From: Corbicula japonica
Taxonomy: Eukaryota; Mollusca; Bivalvia; Venerida; Cyrenidae
DNA: 64,000 nucleotides
Reading direction: 5' to 3'
Assembly (NCBI GenBank): GCA_038501625.1
Contig: JAZAYU010000350.1
Coordinates: 186,001-250,000 of the forward strand
Positions 11,754 through 21,400 of this stretch are shown in pieces. Within the stretch, counting starts at the first letter, position 1; each line of letters begins with the position of its first letter. The position numbers and the translations under genes are program-made. The notes under the pieces were generated by a model. The model was not told the origin of the DNA. It was given only the letters and a program-made list of their open reading frames with translations, and made no database searches.

Positions 11754-12160
11754 GATCATTGAGTACCCGCCCCTTCGGCTTTGCAATTCTCTTAGCTTCA
11801 TTTGTTTTATATGTTTGTGTGCTTTTGCATGCAACATTGTTAAGCCGATAAGTGGGTTGGAGTTTTTTCACCAAGACAACTTGTACTTGTTTTGTGTTAT
11901 GAGAACCTGTTGGGGCAAGTGTGAGGTTGGTGCACCCTAGAACCTGGTTTAAACCCCAAGTGGCAATTTGATTTGCCACTGACCGTTCCAAGGCGGTAAC
12001 CCCTCGGGTTCTCATTTTTGTTTATTGTTAGTGGTGTCTATTTTTTAAAACTGATCATTTTATTAACCATGCTCTCTCCCTCTCTCTTCTTCTTGACTGT
12101 GTGGGGAGACTGGTTTTTCTGAATGTGGCGATCCCTGATATGCATATTTCACCTTTGTAT
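11754..12160 (-). repeat. M1 dispersed element, longest copy
   Basis: About 407 bp. Read on the minus strand it runs from TGCATATCAGGGATCGCC and CTCCCCACACAGTCAAG through GAGAACCCGAGGGGTTACCG, GGAACGGTCAGTGGCAAAT, AACCAGGTTCTAGGGTGC and CAACCTCACACTTGCCCC to AGTTGTCTTGGTG, GCATGCAAAAGCACACAAAC and the closing GGGCGGGTACTCAATGATC. The copy at 13401 ends at the same GATCATTGAGTACC (plus-strand reading), which suggests a genuine element terminus. A 95-codon open frame runs across it on the minus strand, but comparison with the 13401 copy argues against coding. A GGTTCTAGG string resembles a weak pol III B box, so a SINE is possible but unproven. Confidence 0.75.
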
Positions 12161-12450
12161 CCATTTTCTTCATTCCTTAAGTGAACATTACAGCCAGATC
12201 GAAGTGACTGACAAAAGATTCGAAAAGGCTGATACCCATAATAACATTAATTTTCTAGATGGAACACATAACGTTTTTATCAAATGAAACATTTTGAAAA
12301 ATTGCATGCGGAAAAATATCATTAATTTATACTAAAACGTGTCTTAATCGAACATTGCCGATTTGGCGCGCAGAAATTCACCATGTTATTCAAAACGACC
12401 TATTAGTAAACACGTTATCATACAAAGCTAACTTTCTGCACTAATGGCTG
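12161..12450. other. Short non-coding stretch
   Basis: Nothing recognised between the M1 copy and the next foldback element. Confidence 0.35.
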
Positions 12451-12549
12451 AAGGTTATAAAGCTGGATTGGAAACCAGTTTGGTCGCCATTTCAGCCAAC
12501 CAGATGCTTGAGATTTGAGACTGGTTTCCATGCTCAGTTTTGAAACCTT
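12451..12549. mobile_element. Foldback MITE-like element, copy B (internal deletion)
   Basis: Starts AAGGTTATAAAGCTGGATTG and GAAACCAGT, then jumps to TGGTCGCCATTTCAGCCAAC and continues with a full right arm to AAACCTT. About 40 bp of the left arm are missing, so the hairpin potential is largely lost. Confidence 0.8.
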
Positions 12550-12666
12550 GGGCAAATAGGTCGTTTTGAAAAAAAAGTTCCAAATGAACTAAAATTTCTC
12601 GGTTGAGTTCGTTAATTTCACGAGTAAGACTGCTTCACTTAAGTGTGTTTATGATAGTGGCGATTT

Positions 12667-12674
12667 TGACGTCA
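12667..12674. promoter_or_regulatory. Perfect CRE-type octamer TGACGTCA
   Basis: An exact TGACGTCA palindrome, the consensus bound by CREB/ATF bZIP factors in animals. There is no nearby gene to tie it to, so function is unknown and chance occurrence is possible. Confidence 0.25.
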
Positions 12675-12690
12675 TATATGTTATATATTT

Positions 12691-12728
12691 CAATTACCGC
12701 CCATGAAGAGGGTTAATCGAACCGAACT
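12691..12728 (+). repeat. AGGCTC-type module, degenerate copy
   Basis: CAATTACCGCCCATGAAGAG and GGTTAATCGAACCGAACT parallel the plus-strand copies at 15057 and 16260 (ATTACTTTCCATGAACAGGC, AAACCGAGCCTGCA). Confidence 0.4.
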
Positions 12729-12821
12729 TAAAATTTCATTTCTAATATCTGTCGTATTAGGTGACTTTAACGTTTCTCTTTCATCTAATTCATGCACCAT
12801 AAAAGTATACAACATTTAATA

Positions 12822-12915
12822 TAGATCAACTACTATAATTTGACACTTATTTACTAAATCAAAACAAATCAAAACATGGAAACGAGGTAACTGATCTGTT
12901 GACTGGCCAGACTTA
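12822..12915 (+). repeat. E module, copy 2
   Basis: ATAATTTGACACTTA, GGAAACGAGGTAACTGATCT and CCAGACTTAC match the copy at 7885. Reverse-transcriptase-like coding sequence begins about 10 bp beyond its end. Confidence 0.55.
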
Positions 12916-12925
12916 CAAGTTGAAT

Positions 12926-13280
12926 TTTTCAGAAAAACTTTTAAAACAAGGTTATCGGTATCACAAATTAAGGAAAACATTTTGCAAGTTTTATCGTCGA
13001 TACCCAGATCTAATTCATAAATACAGGTGCAGTTTAAAATCACTATTGCAACAAGGTATTTCACAGCCAGTTTTTTATGGAGATTTAATTTATAAACTTA
13101 AGAAGATAAAGGGCATGCAATGTTAATTTCTCCCGGTTATTCGTAAAAACCATCTGTAAATTTAGAAAGAAAGGTTACCAACATGATATTTTACAGCGCT
13201 CTGCATGCCTGGTGATTAACCCTTCTACAGTTGATCATTATGCTTACCTCTTTGGTTGCACGACGGTGGCAGGGGTTTAA
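12926..13280 (+). pseudogene. Reverse-transcriptase-associated protein fragment, frameshifted
   Basis: Two adjoining plus-strand frames encode one continuous protein-like segment. The first (12926 to about 13118) reads FSEKLLKQGYRYHKLRKTF, then YRRYPDLIHKYRCSLKSLL, then FYGDLIYKLKKI. The second (13119-13280) continues in another frame with FRKKGYQHDILQRSACLVIN, then STVDHYAYLFGCTT, and stops at TAA 13278-13280. I recognise this combination from memory as the tail of a retroelement polyprotein common in invertebrates, following a reverse-transcriptase domain; a Penelope-like origin is my guess. The catalytic core is missing and the frame is broken, so it is a dead fragment. A D module and an M1 copy follow within 600 bp. 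Confidence 0.6.
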
Positions 13281-13400
13281 GAGTTTATGAAGGTTTATGG
13301 GGAAATCTTTTCTTAAAAGAACCTAGAAGCTCGATTTGTTTCTTTTATCCCTGTCATCGTGTTCTTGCTGATTTTACTCCAGGAGCTCTGGTCTCGGTAA

Positions 13401-13800
13401 GATCATTGAGTACCCGCCCTTTGGCTTTGCAATGCTATTAAATTCTTATGTTTTATATGTTTGTGTGCTTTTGCATGCAACATTGTTAAGCCAATAAGTG
13501 GGTTGGAGTTGTTTCACCAAGACAACTTGTATTTGTTTTGTGATATGAGAACCTGTTGGGGCAAGTGTGAGGTTGGTGCACCCTAGAACCTGGTTTAAAC
13601 CCCCAGTGGCAATTTCATTTGCCACTGACCGTTCCAAGGCGGTAACCCCTCGGGTTCTCATTTTTGTTAATTGTTAGTGGTGTCTCTTTTGAAACTGATC
13701 ATTTTATTAACCATGCTCTCTCCCTCTCTTCTTCTTGACTGTGTGGGGAGGCTGTTTTTTCTGAATGTGGCGATTCCTGATATGCATATTTCACCTTTTT
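13401..13800 (-). repeat. M1 dispersed element, long copy 2
   Basis: About 400 bp, highly similar to 11754-12160 in the same orientation and with the same GATCATTGAGTACCCGCC terminus. Differences include a shortened stretch after GGCTTTGCAAT and a few substitutions. In the 71 codons open in both copies, I count six base differences by eye and each changes the amino acid, so the shared frame shows no sign of protein constraint. Confidence 0.75.
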
Positions 13801-13866
13801 ATGGTTAGTTCAACGTACAGGGCTGCATGCCGACATTATAGAAAATGTTATTGATCAGCGGATTGT

Positions 13867-13955
13867 GCGTCATTTGCCCGAGTTAGGTAATATCTATATT
13901 TGTGACAGCAAGTCCCAACACGATCAGAGTTGATCAAGATGCTGACTAACCGCAA
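13867..13955 (+). repeat. D module, copy 3
   Basis: CGTCATTTGCCCGAGTTAGG, TAATATCTATATTTGTGACA, GCAAGTCCCAACACG and GATGCTGACTAACCGCAA. It is the copy that combines the start phrase seen at 6661 with the end phrase seen at 8166. Confidence 0.7.
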
Positions 13956-14439
13956 AATCAAGATTGTACGGATAAGAGTTGACAAATGTGACATTTATTT
14001 TTTCCTTCCCTTATATACTGACAAATGATATTTAGGTATAAACGAACGAAAATCTGGTTCTCATTTCAGACTTTTGATAATTACATTACCATTTAGAAGA
14101 TGTACACATTTTTCACTTCTAGAGCATGCAAAGAAATTTTGTAGATTCTAATCTTGAGAGTTGCGGAACATGACTTTCGTGTTTGTCAATAAAACACACA
14201 ACGCTTTCCTTACCTTTTCGATTTTTCTGTTTAATTAAGAATTTCCTATTAGGCCACTCAACAGCAACAGCAACCCATTCTTAATAAAGATCGCAGATCG
14301 GTGGTAACAGAATGGCATTTATAATAGATACCATTTATTTTGATATTTTGCGGCCTGGTAATTTTTTAAGTTCTCACTACGATCTCCATCAGAGCCAAGT
14401 TTATGTTCATGGTCAAGTTTTGCTTATAGCAACTTCGAC

Positions 14440-14660
14440 ATAAGGAGTTAGTTTCCTTTAGCTATCCTAAGCCAAAGGCTTAGATAACTTGTGTGAGGAC
14501 CATCTGGCATCTATCTGTTCTTCAACACCTTTAAAACGTCTTTTTCCTATATACAACTTGATCAATTTTCCACCAGATTTGTTCTAAAGCATCCCTGAGA
14601 AAAGAACTTCCGGTTTCGATCAAAATGTTGTTATGCCCGTTTGCACCACTTTGAGCAGAA
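14440..14660 (+). mobile_element. Fragment of an AGCTATCCTAAGCC-type repeat
   Basis: TTTAGCTATCCTAAGCC followed by GGCTTAGATAACTTGTGTGA and CTGGCATCTATCTGTTC, then ACCAGATTTGTTCTAAAGCA and CCCTGAGAAAAGAACTTCC. From memory this order of phrases belongs to a widespread bivalve repeat; no family name can be given. CTAAGCC and GGCTTAG form a 7-bp inverted pair around three bases. Confidence 0.45.
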
Positions 14661-14675
14661 ATAGGAAACAACTTA

Positions 14676-14918
14676 ACCTGTTGTGGCAAGTGTGAAGTTG
14701 TTGCAACCTAGAACCTGCTTAAACGCCCAAGGCAAATTGTTTTGCCACTGGCCATTCCAAGGGGGTAACCCCAAGGGTTCTCTTTTTCGTTAATTGCTTG
14801 TGGTGTCTTTTTGAAATCGATATTCTTATAAACACATGTTCTCTTTTCCTCTCTGCTTGTTCGCTGCGTGGGGAGGCTGTGTTTTCTGAGTGTGACGATT
14901 TGCATATTTCACTTTTTT
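14676..14918 (-). repeat. M1 dispersed element, partial copy
   Basis: Begins at AACCTGTTGTGGCAAGTGTG, carries TTGCCACTGGCCATTCCAAG, GGGGTAACCCCAAGGGTTCT and CGTGGGGAGGCTGTG, and ends near GATTTGCATATTTCAC. The distal third of the long copies is absent. Confidence 0.7.
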
Positions 14919-15056
14919 CTTTCTTTCTTTTTTTTTTACATATTTCCGCTTCTCTGAAAAATGACATTTTAACAGCTAGTGGTTCTAAATGTACTGGTTA
15001 TTGGTGTAAATATTGATTTGCGCTCAACCCGGGTATAGACGGCATGAGCATTAATA

Positions 15057-15150
15057 TGCATTTCGATTACTTTCCATGAACAGGCTCAGTTAAACCGAGC
15101 CTGCATGATTTCATATTTGTCGTGTTTGGTGGCTGTCAAAGTTCTTATTT
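15057..15150 (+). repeat. AGGCTC-type module, copy 2
   Basis: ATGCATTTCGATTACTTTCC, ATGAACAGGCTCAGTTAAAC, CGAGCCTGCATG and GGTGGCTGTCAAAGTTC match 16260-16360 in order. AGGCTCAGTTAAACCGAGCCT is itself a small imperfect inverted repeat. Confidence 0.6.
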
Positions 15151-16259
15151 CCTTTATTACTAAATTTAGTTTGTAGCATGCTAAAATCGACTTCGTTCAA
15201 AAATGGTTTCGCTCGCTTGCCCAATAAGGTCTCAAAACATATCAGAAATGATTTCTTCTAAATTATTGCTTGCAAGGTTCTTGCATGTATTTTGCCCAAT
15301 TTGGCTTGTTTAATTGTTCCGCTCCTCTACACAGTATAGCCACCAAAGCTTAAATAGAAAAAAAACCCACATTTTTTCAGATTTTTCAAAATGGTTTCGC
15401 TCAGTTGAAAAGTCGAAACGCTTTAAATGGCTTCGTCTTATCAACGGTTTATTAATTTGGTAAGCTGCTTACTTACCTTCAGAATGAAGCTGAATATACA
15501 TATTATCTTGTATAACAATTGTTGTTATTTTCGCAACATTTGTATACCTAGTTTACTATAGTGTTATCGGAGAACATCATTTCCTGTTGAAAGCGGGGCC
15601 ATGATTTGCTTATTTACCAAGGACGCTAAGGAGTAAAAATGATAATATGTGCATCAGGAAATCCAACGTCGTCAGTCACTAGTTATTAAATCTCTATTAT
15701 TTATTTAACTGAAAAGTGCTGTGATGCGTATTTATGATGTAATTGTCTATGAATTATTTTCAAACCTAGCATTCTGTTGTGTTTTATTTCTTAAGGGACA
15801 ATGAACTCATCAGTCATAGAATTAATTCTTTTCAAAACCATTAAACGTAACAAATATATAAATACAAGTTGCAACAAGTTACGTAACTGTACACTGAGTA
15901 AAGACAGTTTGAAGACAAGTCCAAACAAGTTTACGTTCTTTGAAGATCGTACTGTTGATGTATGTTAATAGAACGTTCTAAAACTAGTTTTGTAAAATTG
16001 GATATTGTTCAATCAAACAAATGATACTTCCTGCTTTTTAGTTTTTGCCTTTTGGTTTTCTCTGTGATGCGAAGGGTTTATATTCGGAGATCCCCTGTCA
16101 AGATGCTATTCTGTTCAGTTCTGTCCATTGTTTACTCGATCTTTTATTTGGGGTCCATACGCCGCTGAATATGGAATATGATAACCGGCATATTGCCCTG
16201 ATGTTTAGGTTCAATCGAAATTGTGTATATGTTGCCGAGGCTTTGCGGCGTCGGCAGTA
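15151..16259. other. Non-coding stretch
   Basis: No gene recognised. AAAATGGTTTCGCTC occurs at about 15201 and again at about 15389, with a third variant near 15427, so a small internal repeat is present. A 71-codon open frame at 16045-16260 has no recognisable domain. Confidence 0.4.
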
Positions 16260-16360
16260 AAATGCATTCAATTACTACCTATGAATAGACTCAACCAACC
16301 CGAGCCTGCAATAGTTTATGCTTTTGGTGTCCGATGGCTTTCAAAGTTACCCTTTCATCT
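16260..16360 (+). repeat. AGGCTC-type module, copy 3
   Basis: AAATGCATTCAATTACTACC, TATGAATAGACTCAACCAAC, CCGAGCCTGCAA and GATGGCTTTCAAAGTTA match the copy at 15057. Confidence 0.6.
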
Positions 16361-16468
16361 TTTTATAAAAATTTTCAAATAATATATTCCAAGCATTAAT
16401 CTTAAAAAATATATGATTTAAATCGTTGATTTTATATAAATTTTTAAAGTTTACATGTATATATATAA

Positions 16469-16664
16469 GGAAAGCCACATACAGAGACATAGCTTCCAAA
16501 ACAGACAAAGAAGAGCACAAAAACGGTCAATTTTAAACAACAGGTACTGCAACAAAACGACGAAGATAACATAAAGATTTCCCGCTTTGGAACGGTCAGT
16601 GACACAATTCTACAAAACAGCATCTGGAATGCGCCAACTTTACAAATTTATCTTCAGGTTCTCA
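16469..16664 (+). repeat. M1 dispersed element, degenerate copy
   Basis: GGAAAGCCACATACAGAGAC, TTCCAAAACAGACAAAGAAG, CGCTTTGGAACGGTCAGTGA and TGGAATGCGCCAACTTTAC, ending near TTCAGGTTCTCAAT. The order matches M1, but it is heavily diverged. Confidence 0.5.
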
Positions 16665-16852
16665 ATAGATAGAACAAATAATTATGGTAGTGCATTAAAT
16701 ATCCGAAGTGAGGTTACTTGTCCGCTGTCCGACTTAATAATGATAAACTAACTTACTATCTGTTTTCATTTGATTGATGAAATTTGTCTATAAATTGTGT
16801 AACTTGAATGTTGTAAACGAATCAATGTCAACATGCATGCAAAATAGAACAT

Positions 16853-16931
16853 GTCATTTATTCCGACTCTGCGTTAAGTAATATCTATATTTGTATTAGC
16901 AAGTCTGAGCATGTCAGGTTACTAACCGCAA
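16853..16931 (+). repeat. D module, copy 4
   Basis: GTCATTTATTCCGACTCTGC, GTTAAGTAATATCTATATTT, AGCAAGTCTGAGCATGTCAG and TTACTAACCGCAA. It is the most diverged copy, 142 bp upstream of a foldback element. Confidence 0.6.
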
Positions 16932-17072
16932 CCATACTCTCATCTTGCTTTTTCTAATGCTTAATCGTTAAACTTAGAAACATAAAAGTTTAAGTATCAC
17001 TTCAACAAACACTGTTACAGTTTTAGCTCAGCTTCGCTTCAGCAGTATGCCCTTTAAAGATGTACTGAGTTG

Positions 17073-17219
17073 AAGGTTATAAAACTGAGATTAGAAACAA
17101 GTCTCAAATCTCAAGCATCTGATTGGCTAAAATGGCGACTGATCGCCATTTCAGCCAATCAAATGCCAATCAGATGCTTGAGATTTGAGACTGGTTTCCA
17201 TGCTCAGTTTTATAACCTT
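17073..17219. mobile_element. Foldback MITE-like element, copy C
   Basis: Full arms from AAGGTTATAAAACTGAG to CTCAGTTTTATAACCTT, with a short duplication at the right-arm start (GCCAATCAAATGCCAATCAG). The central pair is GGCGACTGATCGCC. Confidence 0.85.
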
Positions 17220-17334
17220 GGGTACTGTTGATGTCGTGCTTGTTCGCCATTTCAGCCAATCAGATGCTTGAGATTTGAGACTAGTTTCCAGACTCAGTTT
17301 AATAACCTTGGGCACTGTTGATGTCGTGCTTGTT
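17220..17334 (+). repeat. 90-bp tandem duplication of the foldback right arm plus flank
   Basis: The flank GGGTACTGTTGATGTCGTGC at 17220 recurs as GGGCACTGTTGATGTCGTGC at 17310, and between them lies a second right arm (17245-17309: CGCCATTTCAGCCAATCAG to TTAATAACCTT). The two flank copies are exactly 90 bp apart, so arm and flank were duplicated together after the element had inserted. Confidence 0.85.
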
Positions 17335-18276
17335 TACAAGTCGTTGACTAAATTGTTGACATGACTTTCTGTACAAGGCTGCTTACTTATCCGCCACTTT
17401 AAGGGTTAAACATATCTTAGTTATTTTCTGCTTGAAACTTGTCGTTTCTTTTTATTTACATTTTAGGATCTCAAAATGGTTCATCCTGTATACGTTTTAG
17501 GTTATTAGCTGGATTTTGCAGTAATCATTGTCAAAATTATTCCTAAGAAAGTTTTATCAGTTGTTATCTCATTTAATGAAAACCCCTTTAAATTGTGTGC
17601 ACTTCATCGCATGAAATACATACATACCGCAACTTTGTTTAACCTTGACCTAGTAAGTATCAACATGTACACCAGTTAACAGTAATATTTCGGCCCTTCC
17701 CAAAAGACGGTGTGCATATGGCCTAACAAACGGCTCAGTATCAATATGGTCTTGTGACTTTTGTTTTACATTTTCATATATATATAACATTTTTGAAAAA
17801 AAATGACGGACTATATTTATCAAACAATTCTTTGAAGTACATGAAGTCTCTTCAGAAAAGCTTGATAACATAGATGAGTGATTATTTGAATTACCAATTG
17901 ATTAAGATAAAATGTTATAAGAACGTGTTGGCAAATAACTTTGTTGAGCTTCTGATATCATTCCTAATACGGTAGGCCAACATATTTTCCAGGTTGGTGA
18001 TGCTCTTGTTATCACCTGTGATTGTATATACGTTTGCATGCTAGAATGGTGCACCCAGTCAGTATATCTGTAGTGGCGTCGTTGTTATTGTTGTTTAAAA
18101 GTATCTATCAAATATTGTTTTACTTCCTCATTTATGTGGTTGATATTAAAGCCTAAAACATATGCATCACTACTCATATAGACACAGAGAGATGTTGCCT
18201 AATTTGTTAAGAAATTCCAAGGTGAGCGAGGTCATAGAAGTCAGTCTTCCTCTTGAAATGAGTCATATTCGTTTGC
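17335..18276. other. Non-coding stretch with a GC-richer patch
   Basis: No gene called. The patch 17650-17770 is open on the minus strand and ends in the protein-like phrase PFVRPYAHRLLGRAEILL, but the frame starts in AT-rich DNA and I recognise no domain; it may be the end of an old repeat. Confidence 0.35.
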
Positions 18277-18407
18277 TTTTCGTATAATACCAGAGTTAAA
18301 GTTGAAGCAGCATCTGAGTTAGTCTTTGTTTCATTTATCAAATAAACTGATCAAGTACAAGCAATTGTTTTGATCTTCTCAATCTTCCAAGTGTGTATGT
18401 AGAATCC
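18277..18407 (+). repeat. G module, copy 2
   Basis: TTCGTATAATACCAGA, GAAGCAGCATCTGAG and CCAAGTGTGTATGTAGAAT repeat the phrases of 9612-9757 in the same order. Confidence 0.45.
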
Positions 18408-19553
18408 CGACAACTTTCATTTTAAACAATAATCAGGGAATACATTTAAGTATGAGTAAGTCAAATCATTAATGTGTTTAGAAATTCAAAACAGTTAAAT
18501 ATATTCCGATTACAAAATAAGATAATTACATTGGTGAAGAAGGATGTGTTTGAATGCAAACAAAACAACATTTTTACCATACACTACTCGTAATAAATTG
18601 AACAGATGAACACCATCGGTACGAACATTTCTGCAACAAAATGAAAGAGGTCCTTCAGAGACATCACTTTATCAATCTATAACTCTTTTAGATGTCTTTG
18701 GAAACTCTTCACCACTATATTTAATAACTTACTTTAAAAATACGATAACAGTTAATGAACTGTGAAATAATGTTCAAGGTTGATTCAGAAAAGAGTATAC
18801 AATAGTTGTTTAAAAAGTATAATAGAGTTCTTGCTTGCAAAGAAGAAAGTATCGTACTGTGCCTTTAAAGTGCATTTGAAACCGTTTGTCGGGATGGTCA
18901 ATGATTTTCTACAAAATCTCAACGGAAAACTGTTTACAGGTAATAAACAAAATAAATAGCAACACAAATCTTGTTTTAAAGTAAAGTGTGTCACGTGAAA
19001 CATTTTCATTTTTAGACCGGAGTTAGTCAAGGCGACGACTTGTCACTGCCACTATTTTCACTGTTCTGGAACGACTTACTGGAATCTCCTACGAGAAGAC
19101 AACATAGATACCATTTGACATATACTGATGAACAAATGCAATTATTACAATAACATCTCTAGAACTTTTATGAAGTAGATGTATGTGTGTTTTTTTAACA
19201 CTTTGTGACATCGGCATTAAGTATATTTAGTTAGTTTGTTTCTATTTGCTAAACATGTACGTGTTGTTATTATAATCACGAGAAAGTTTGAAAATATACT
19301 GTAATTGTAATGTAATAAAATAGAGCTTGTACACTATTAAAATGAATAAAAAAAAAGGCTACCAGAAAGGCTACCGATGGAAAGTATGCTATTTTTCAGA
19401 AACCTGCCTAACTATTTCTCCTCCTCCACAAATCTGAGCCACACTAAATCAAATGTTCTATTATAAAACGATATTACATATCGTTCAAACGGTGATTTGA
19501 ATGCATTGTATTCAGGTGCAAACCAAATAATCAAAGAAACGAGACCAAGCTCC
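18408..19553. other. Non-coding stretch, nothing recognised
   Basis: AT-rich with short open frames only. A GTCACGTGAA E-box-like string occurs near 18990, without context. Confidence 0.45.
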
Positions 19554-19689
19554 AAGGTTATAAAAATGAGTTTGGAAACCAGTCTCAAATCTCAAGCATC
19601 TGATTGGCTGAAATGGTGACCAGTCGCCATTTCAGCCAATCAGATGCTTGAGATTTGAGACTGGTTTCCATGCTCAGTTTCTTAACCTT
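19554..19689. mobile_element. Foldback MITE-like element, copy D
   Basis: Complete arms: AAGGTTATAAAAATGAG and GAAACCAGTCTCAAATCTCA on the left, TTGAGATTTGAGACTGG and CTCAGTTTCTTAACCTT on the right, meeting at GGTGACCAGTCGCC. It is the same length (136 bp) as copy A. Confidence 0.85.
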
Positions 19690-20843
19690 GGGTGCAAATT
19701 ACGCCCACGAAGTGTATAGTTCAGATGGATAACCTGTCAACGCGAACTGTTTTCATTATTTTAGATACACGATTTGCTATCAATCTATTTTCATTTTTTT
19801 TTCCGCAACCCGAGGCTGTTGGTTGCCATTTAATTCGAGCCAGCAATATCTTTATTATCTTCCAAGTTTGATGATTTAGAGGCATTATTTAAATCAAAAA
19901 GGAAATTTACTAAAAGGTTCACAGATAATAAAATTCACATTTCGCATCCTATATTTTGACGATAAAAACACAAATATCAAAAAGTTTCGAGTTGCGCGAT
20001 AACAAAAGTTTTGTAAATATGGATTTCAATTGATTTTGATGAAATGATAAATAAGTTTATTAAGTTCTTATGACTCATCTGGTATTCATCAATCTTTCGC
20101 TGACTTGTTTCCTATGCATTTTCTGATGCACTTCAATGAACTATATTTAGCTTAATTAGGGAAATGATATGCAAGTGCTTGCACTTAAATGACAAGATAA
20201 GTGTAGTGTTACGTTAATCTTCAGCACAGCTGTGGGCATGTAAGGAAACACAAGGCAAGACATACAGCGAGTCATCCATCCAGACAGACAGACGGTTGAT
20301 TGCGTCGCAACATTCAAACAGCTAATATTAAATCTGATAAAAAAATATATCAGAATTAACTGAATAAAATTCCCAAAATATGTTAAACGTTATTTTTTTT
20401 ATTTAATATCGATCTTCATTCATTTGACTTGTAAATCTTTGAAAATTTCGATGATGTGCAGTGTTCATATTGTCCCTTATATGCGAAAGTATTGTATAAT
20501 CTTCTTAATTTATGAACATTTAAAACGGTTTCGTATATAATTGGCGATATGATTTGAATTTTATACTCAGCAATCTCTTATTAGACATTTGTGGTGTTTA
20601 CAATCGTCAAGTTATGTGACAAACGGAACAGTATGAATTTTTTTTGACAATAATGTGAAAATTCAATACTTTTCTTCACAAATATACATATATTTGTCAG
20701 ATATGGAAATGTAAGGGGGCTTTTACCGGTAATTATTCTCGTTTTATTACAAAGAAGACTTTGTATTGACGATTGAACCAATGAAGACTTATGCGACATA
20801 TTTCATCGTACGTTAGACGATTTCAGATCAGTTGATGACAATC
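19690..20843. other. Non-coding stretch, nothing recognised
   Basis: A faint AGGCTG/GAGCCAGCAA phrase at about 19811-19846 may be a remnant of the AGGCTC-type module. Otherwise no gene or repeat identified. Confidence 0.4.
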
Positions 20844-21085
20844 TTAACCCTTTCCTCCATATATATGCATTTTTACGCATGTGCGACCAGTGTAGATCCA
20901 GATCAGCCGGCACATCCATGCCATCTGATCAGGATCTGCACTGGTCGCATTTTGGTCAGAAATAACCTAAAGAATAAAAAAGCAAACAGTTTAGATCCTG
21001 ATCAGACTGCACGGATGTGCCGGCTGATCTGGATCTAAACTGTTCGCCCAGGCAAAAAAGGTTTGTCTATTAAGGAAAAGGTTAA
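20844..21085. mobile_element. Double foldback element (two nested hairpins)
   Basis: The ends are TTAACCCTTTCCTCC on the left and AAGGAAAAGGTTAA on the right, an imperfect terminal inverted repeat. Inside are two hairpins in a row. The first (about 20882-20948) has GCGACCAGTGTAGATCCAGA opposite TCAGGATCTGCACTGGTCGC. The second (about 20986-21044) has CAGTTTAGATCCTGATCAG opposite CTGATCTGGATCTAAACTG. The two hairpins are related to each other, sharing the GATCCAGATCAGCCGGCACA phrase on opposite strands. The open frames seen here are only translations of these arms. From memory the family is common in bivalve genomes. Confidence 0.8.
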
Positions 21086-21329
21086 CTTTCACAGAACCAG
21101 TGTTGTTATTAGGTCCGTCGCGTACCGCATACCGTTCCGTACCCCGGAAGGCAAGCTCCCCTGTGTAAAATATATACACTGAATAAGAAAAATATGTTTC
21201 TTTTAACCTTCCTGTGAAAATTGTCGTTGCAGTCATGTCTAGTTCTAGACAGGTATATGAAAGTTTATCTATTATTTTTTTACTATACGACGTCGCCGGA
21301 CGTTACTGCAGAAAAACGATAGACGACGT

Positions 21330-21400
21330 CACTGATAACGTATTGACGGGCTGGACTAGCTTGTTCTATAAAGGACTTTTAAGAGTCAGTCTCTAGTCTC
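21330..21400 (+). promoter_or_regulatory. Possible core promoter (CRE-like, TATA, initiator-like)
   Basis: GACGTCAC at 21335-21342 is one base short of a full CRE; TATAAAGG starts at 21367; and TCAGTCT at 21386-21392 resembles an initiator, placing the A 21 bp after the TATA start, a little closer than the usual 25-30. The surrounding 21110-21480 is GC-richer than its neighbours. A 9-codon ATG frame (MSIERRRSR) follows near 21454. It could equally belong to a retroelement's regulatory end. Confidence 0.25.

Noticed and set aside
11728..12015. 95-codon minus-strand frame MRTRGVTALERS...
   Set aside because: It lies in the M1 repeat; the parallel frame in the copy at 13446-13661 differs only by residue-changing substitutions and stops earlier, so there is no sign of protein selection.
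20832..21236. Open frames containing DPDQPAHPC and DPDQTARMCR on both strands
   Set aside because: They translate the arms of the double foldback element.
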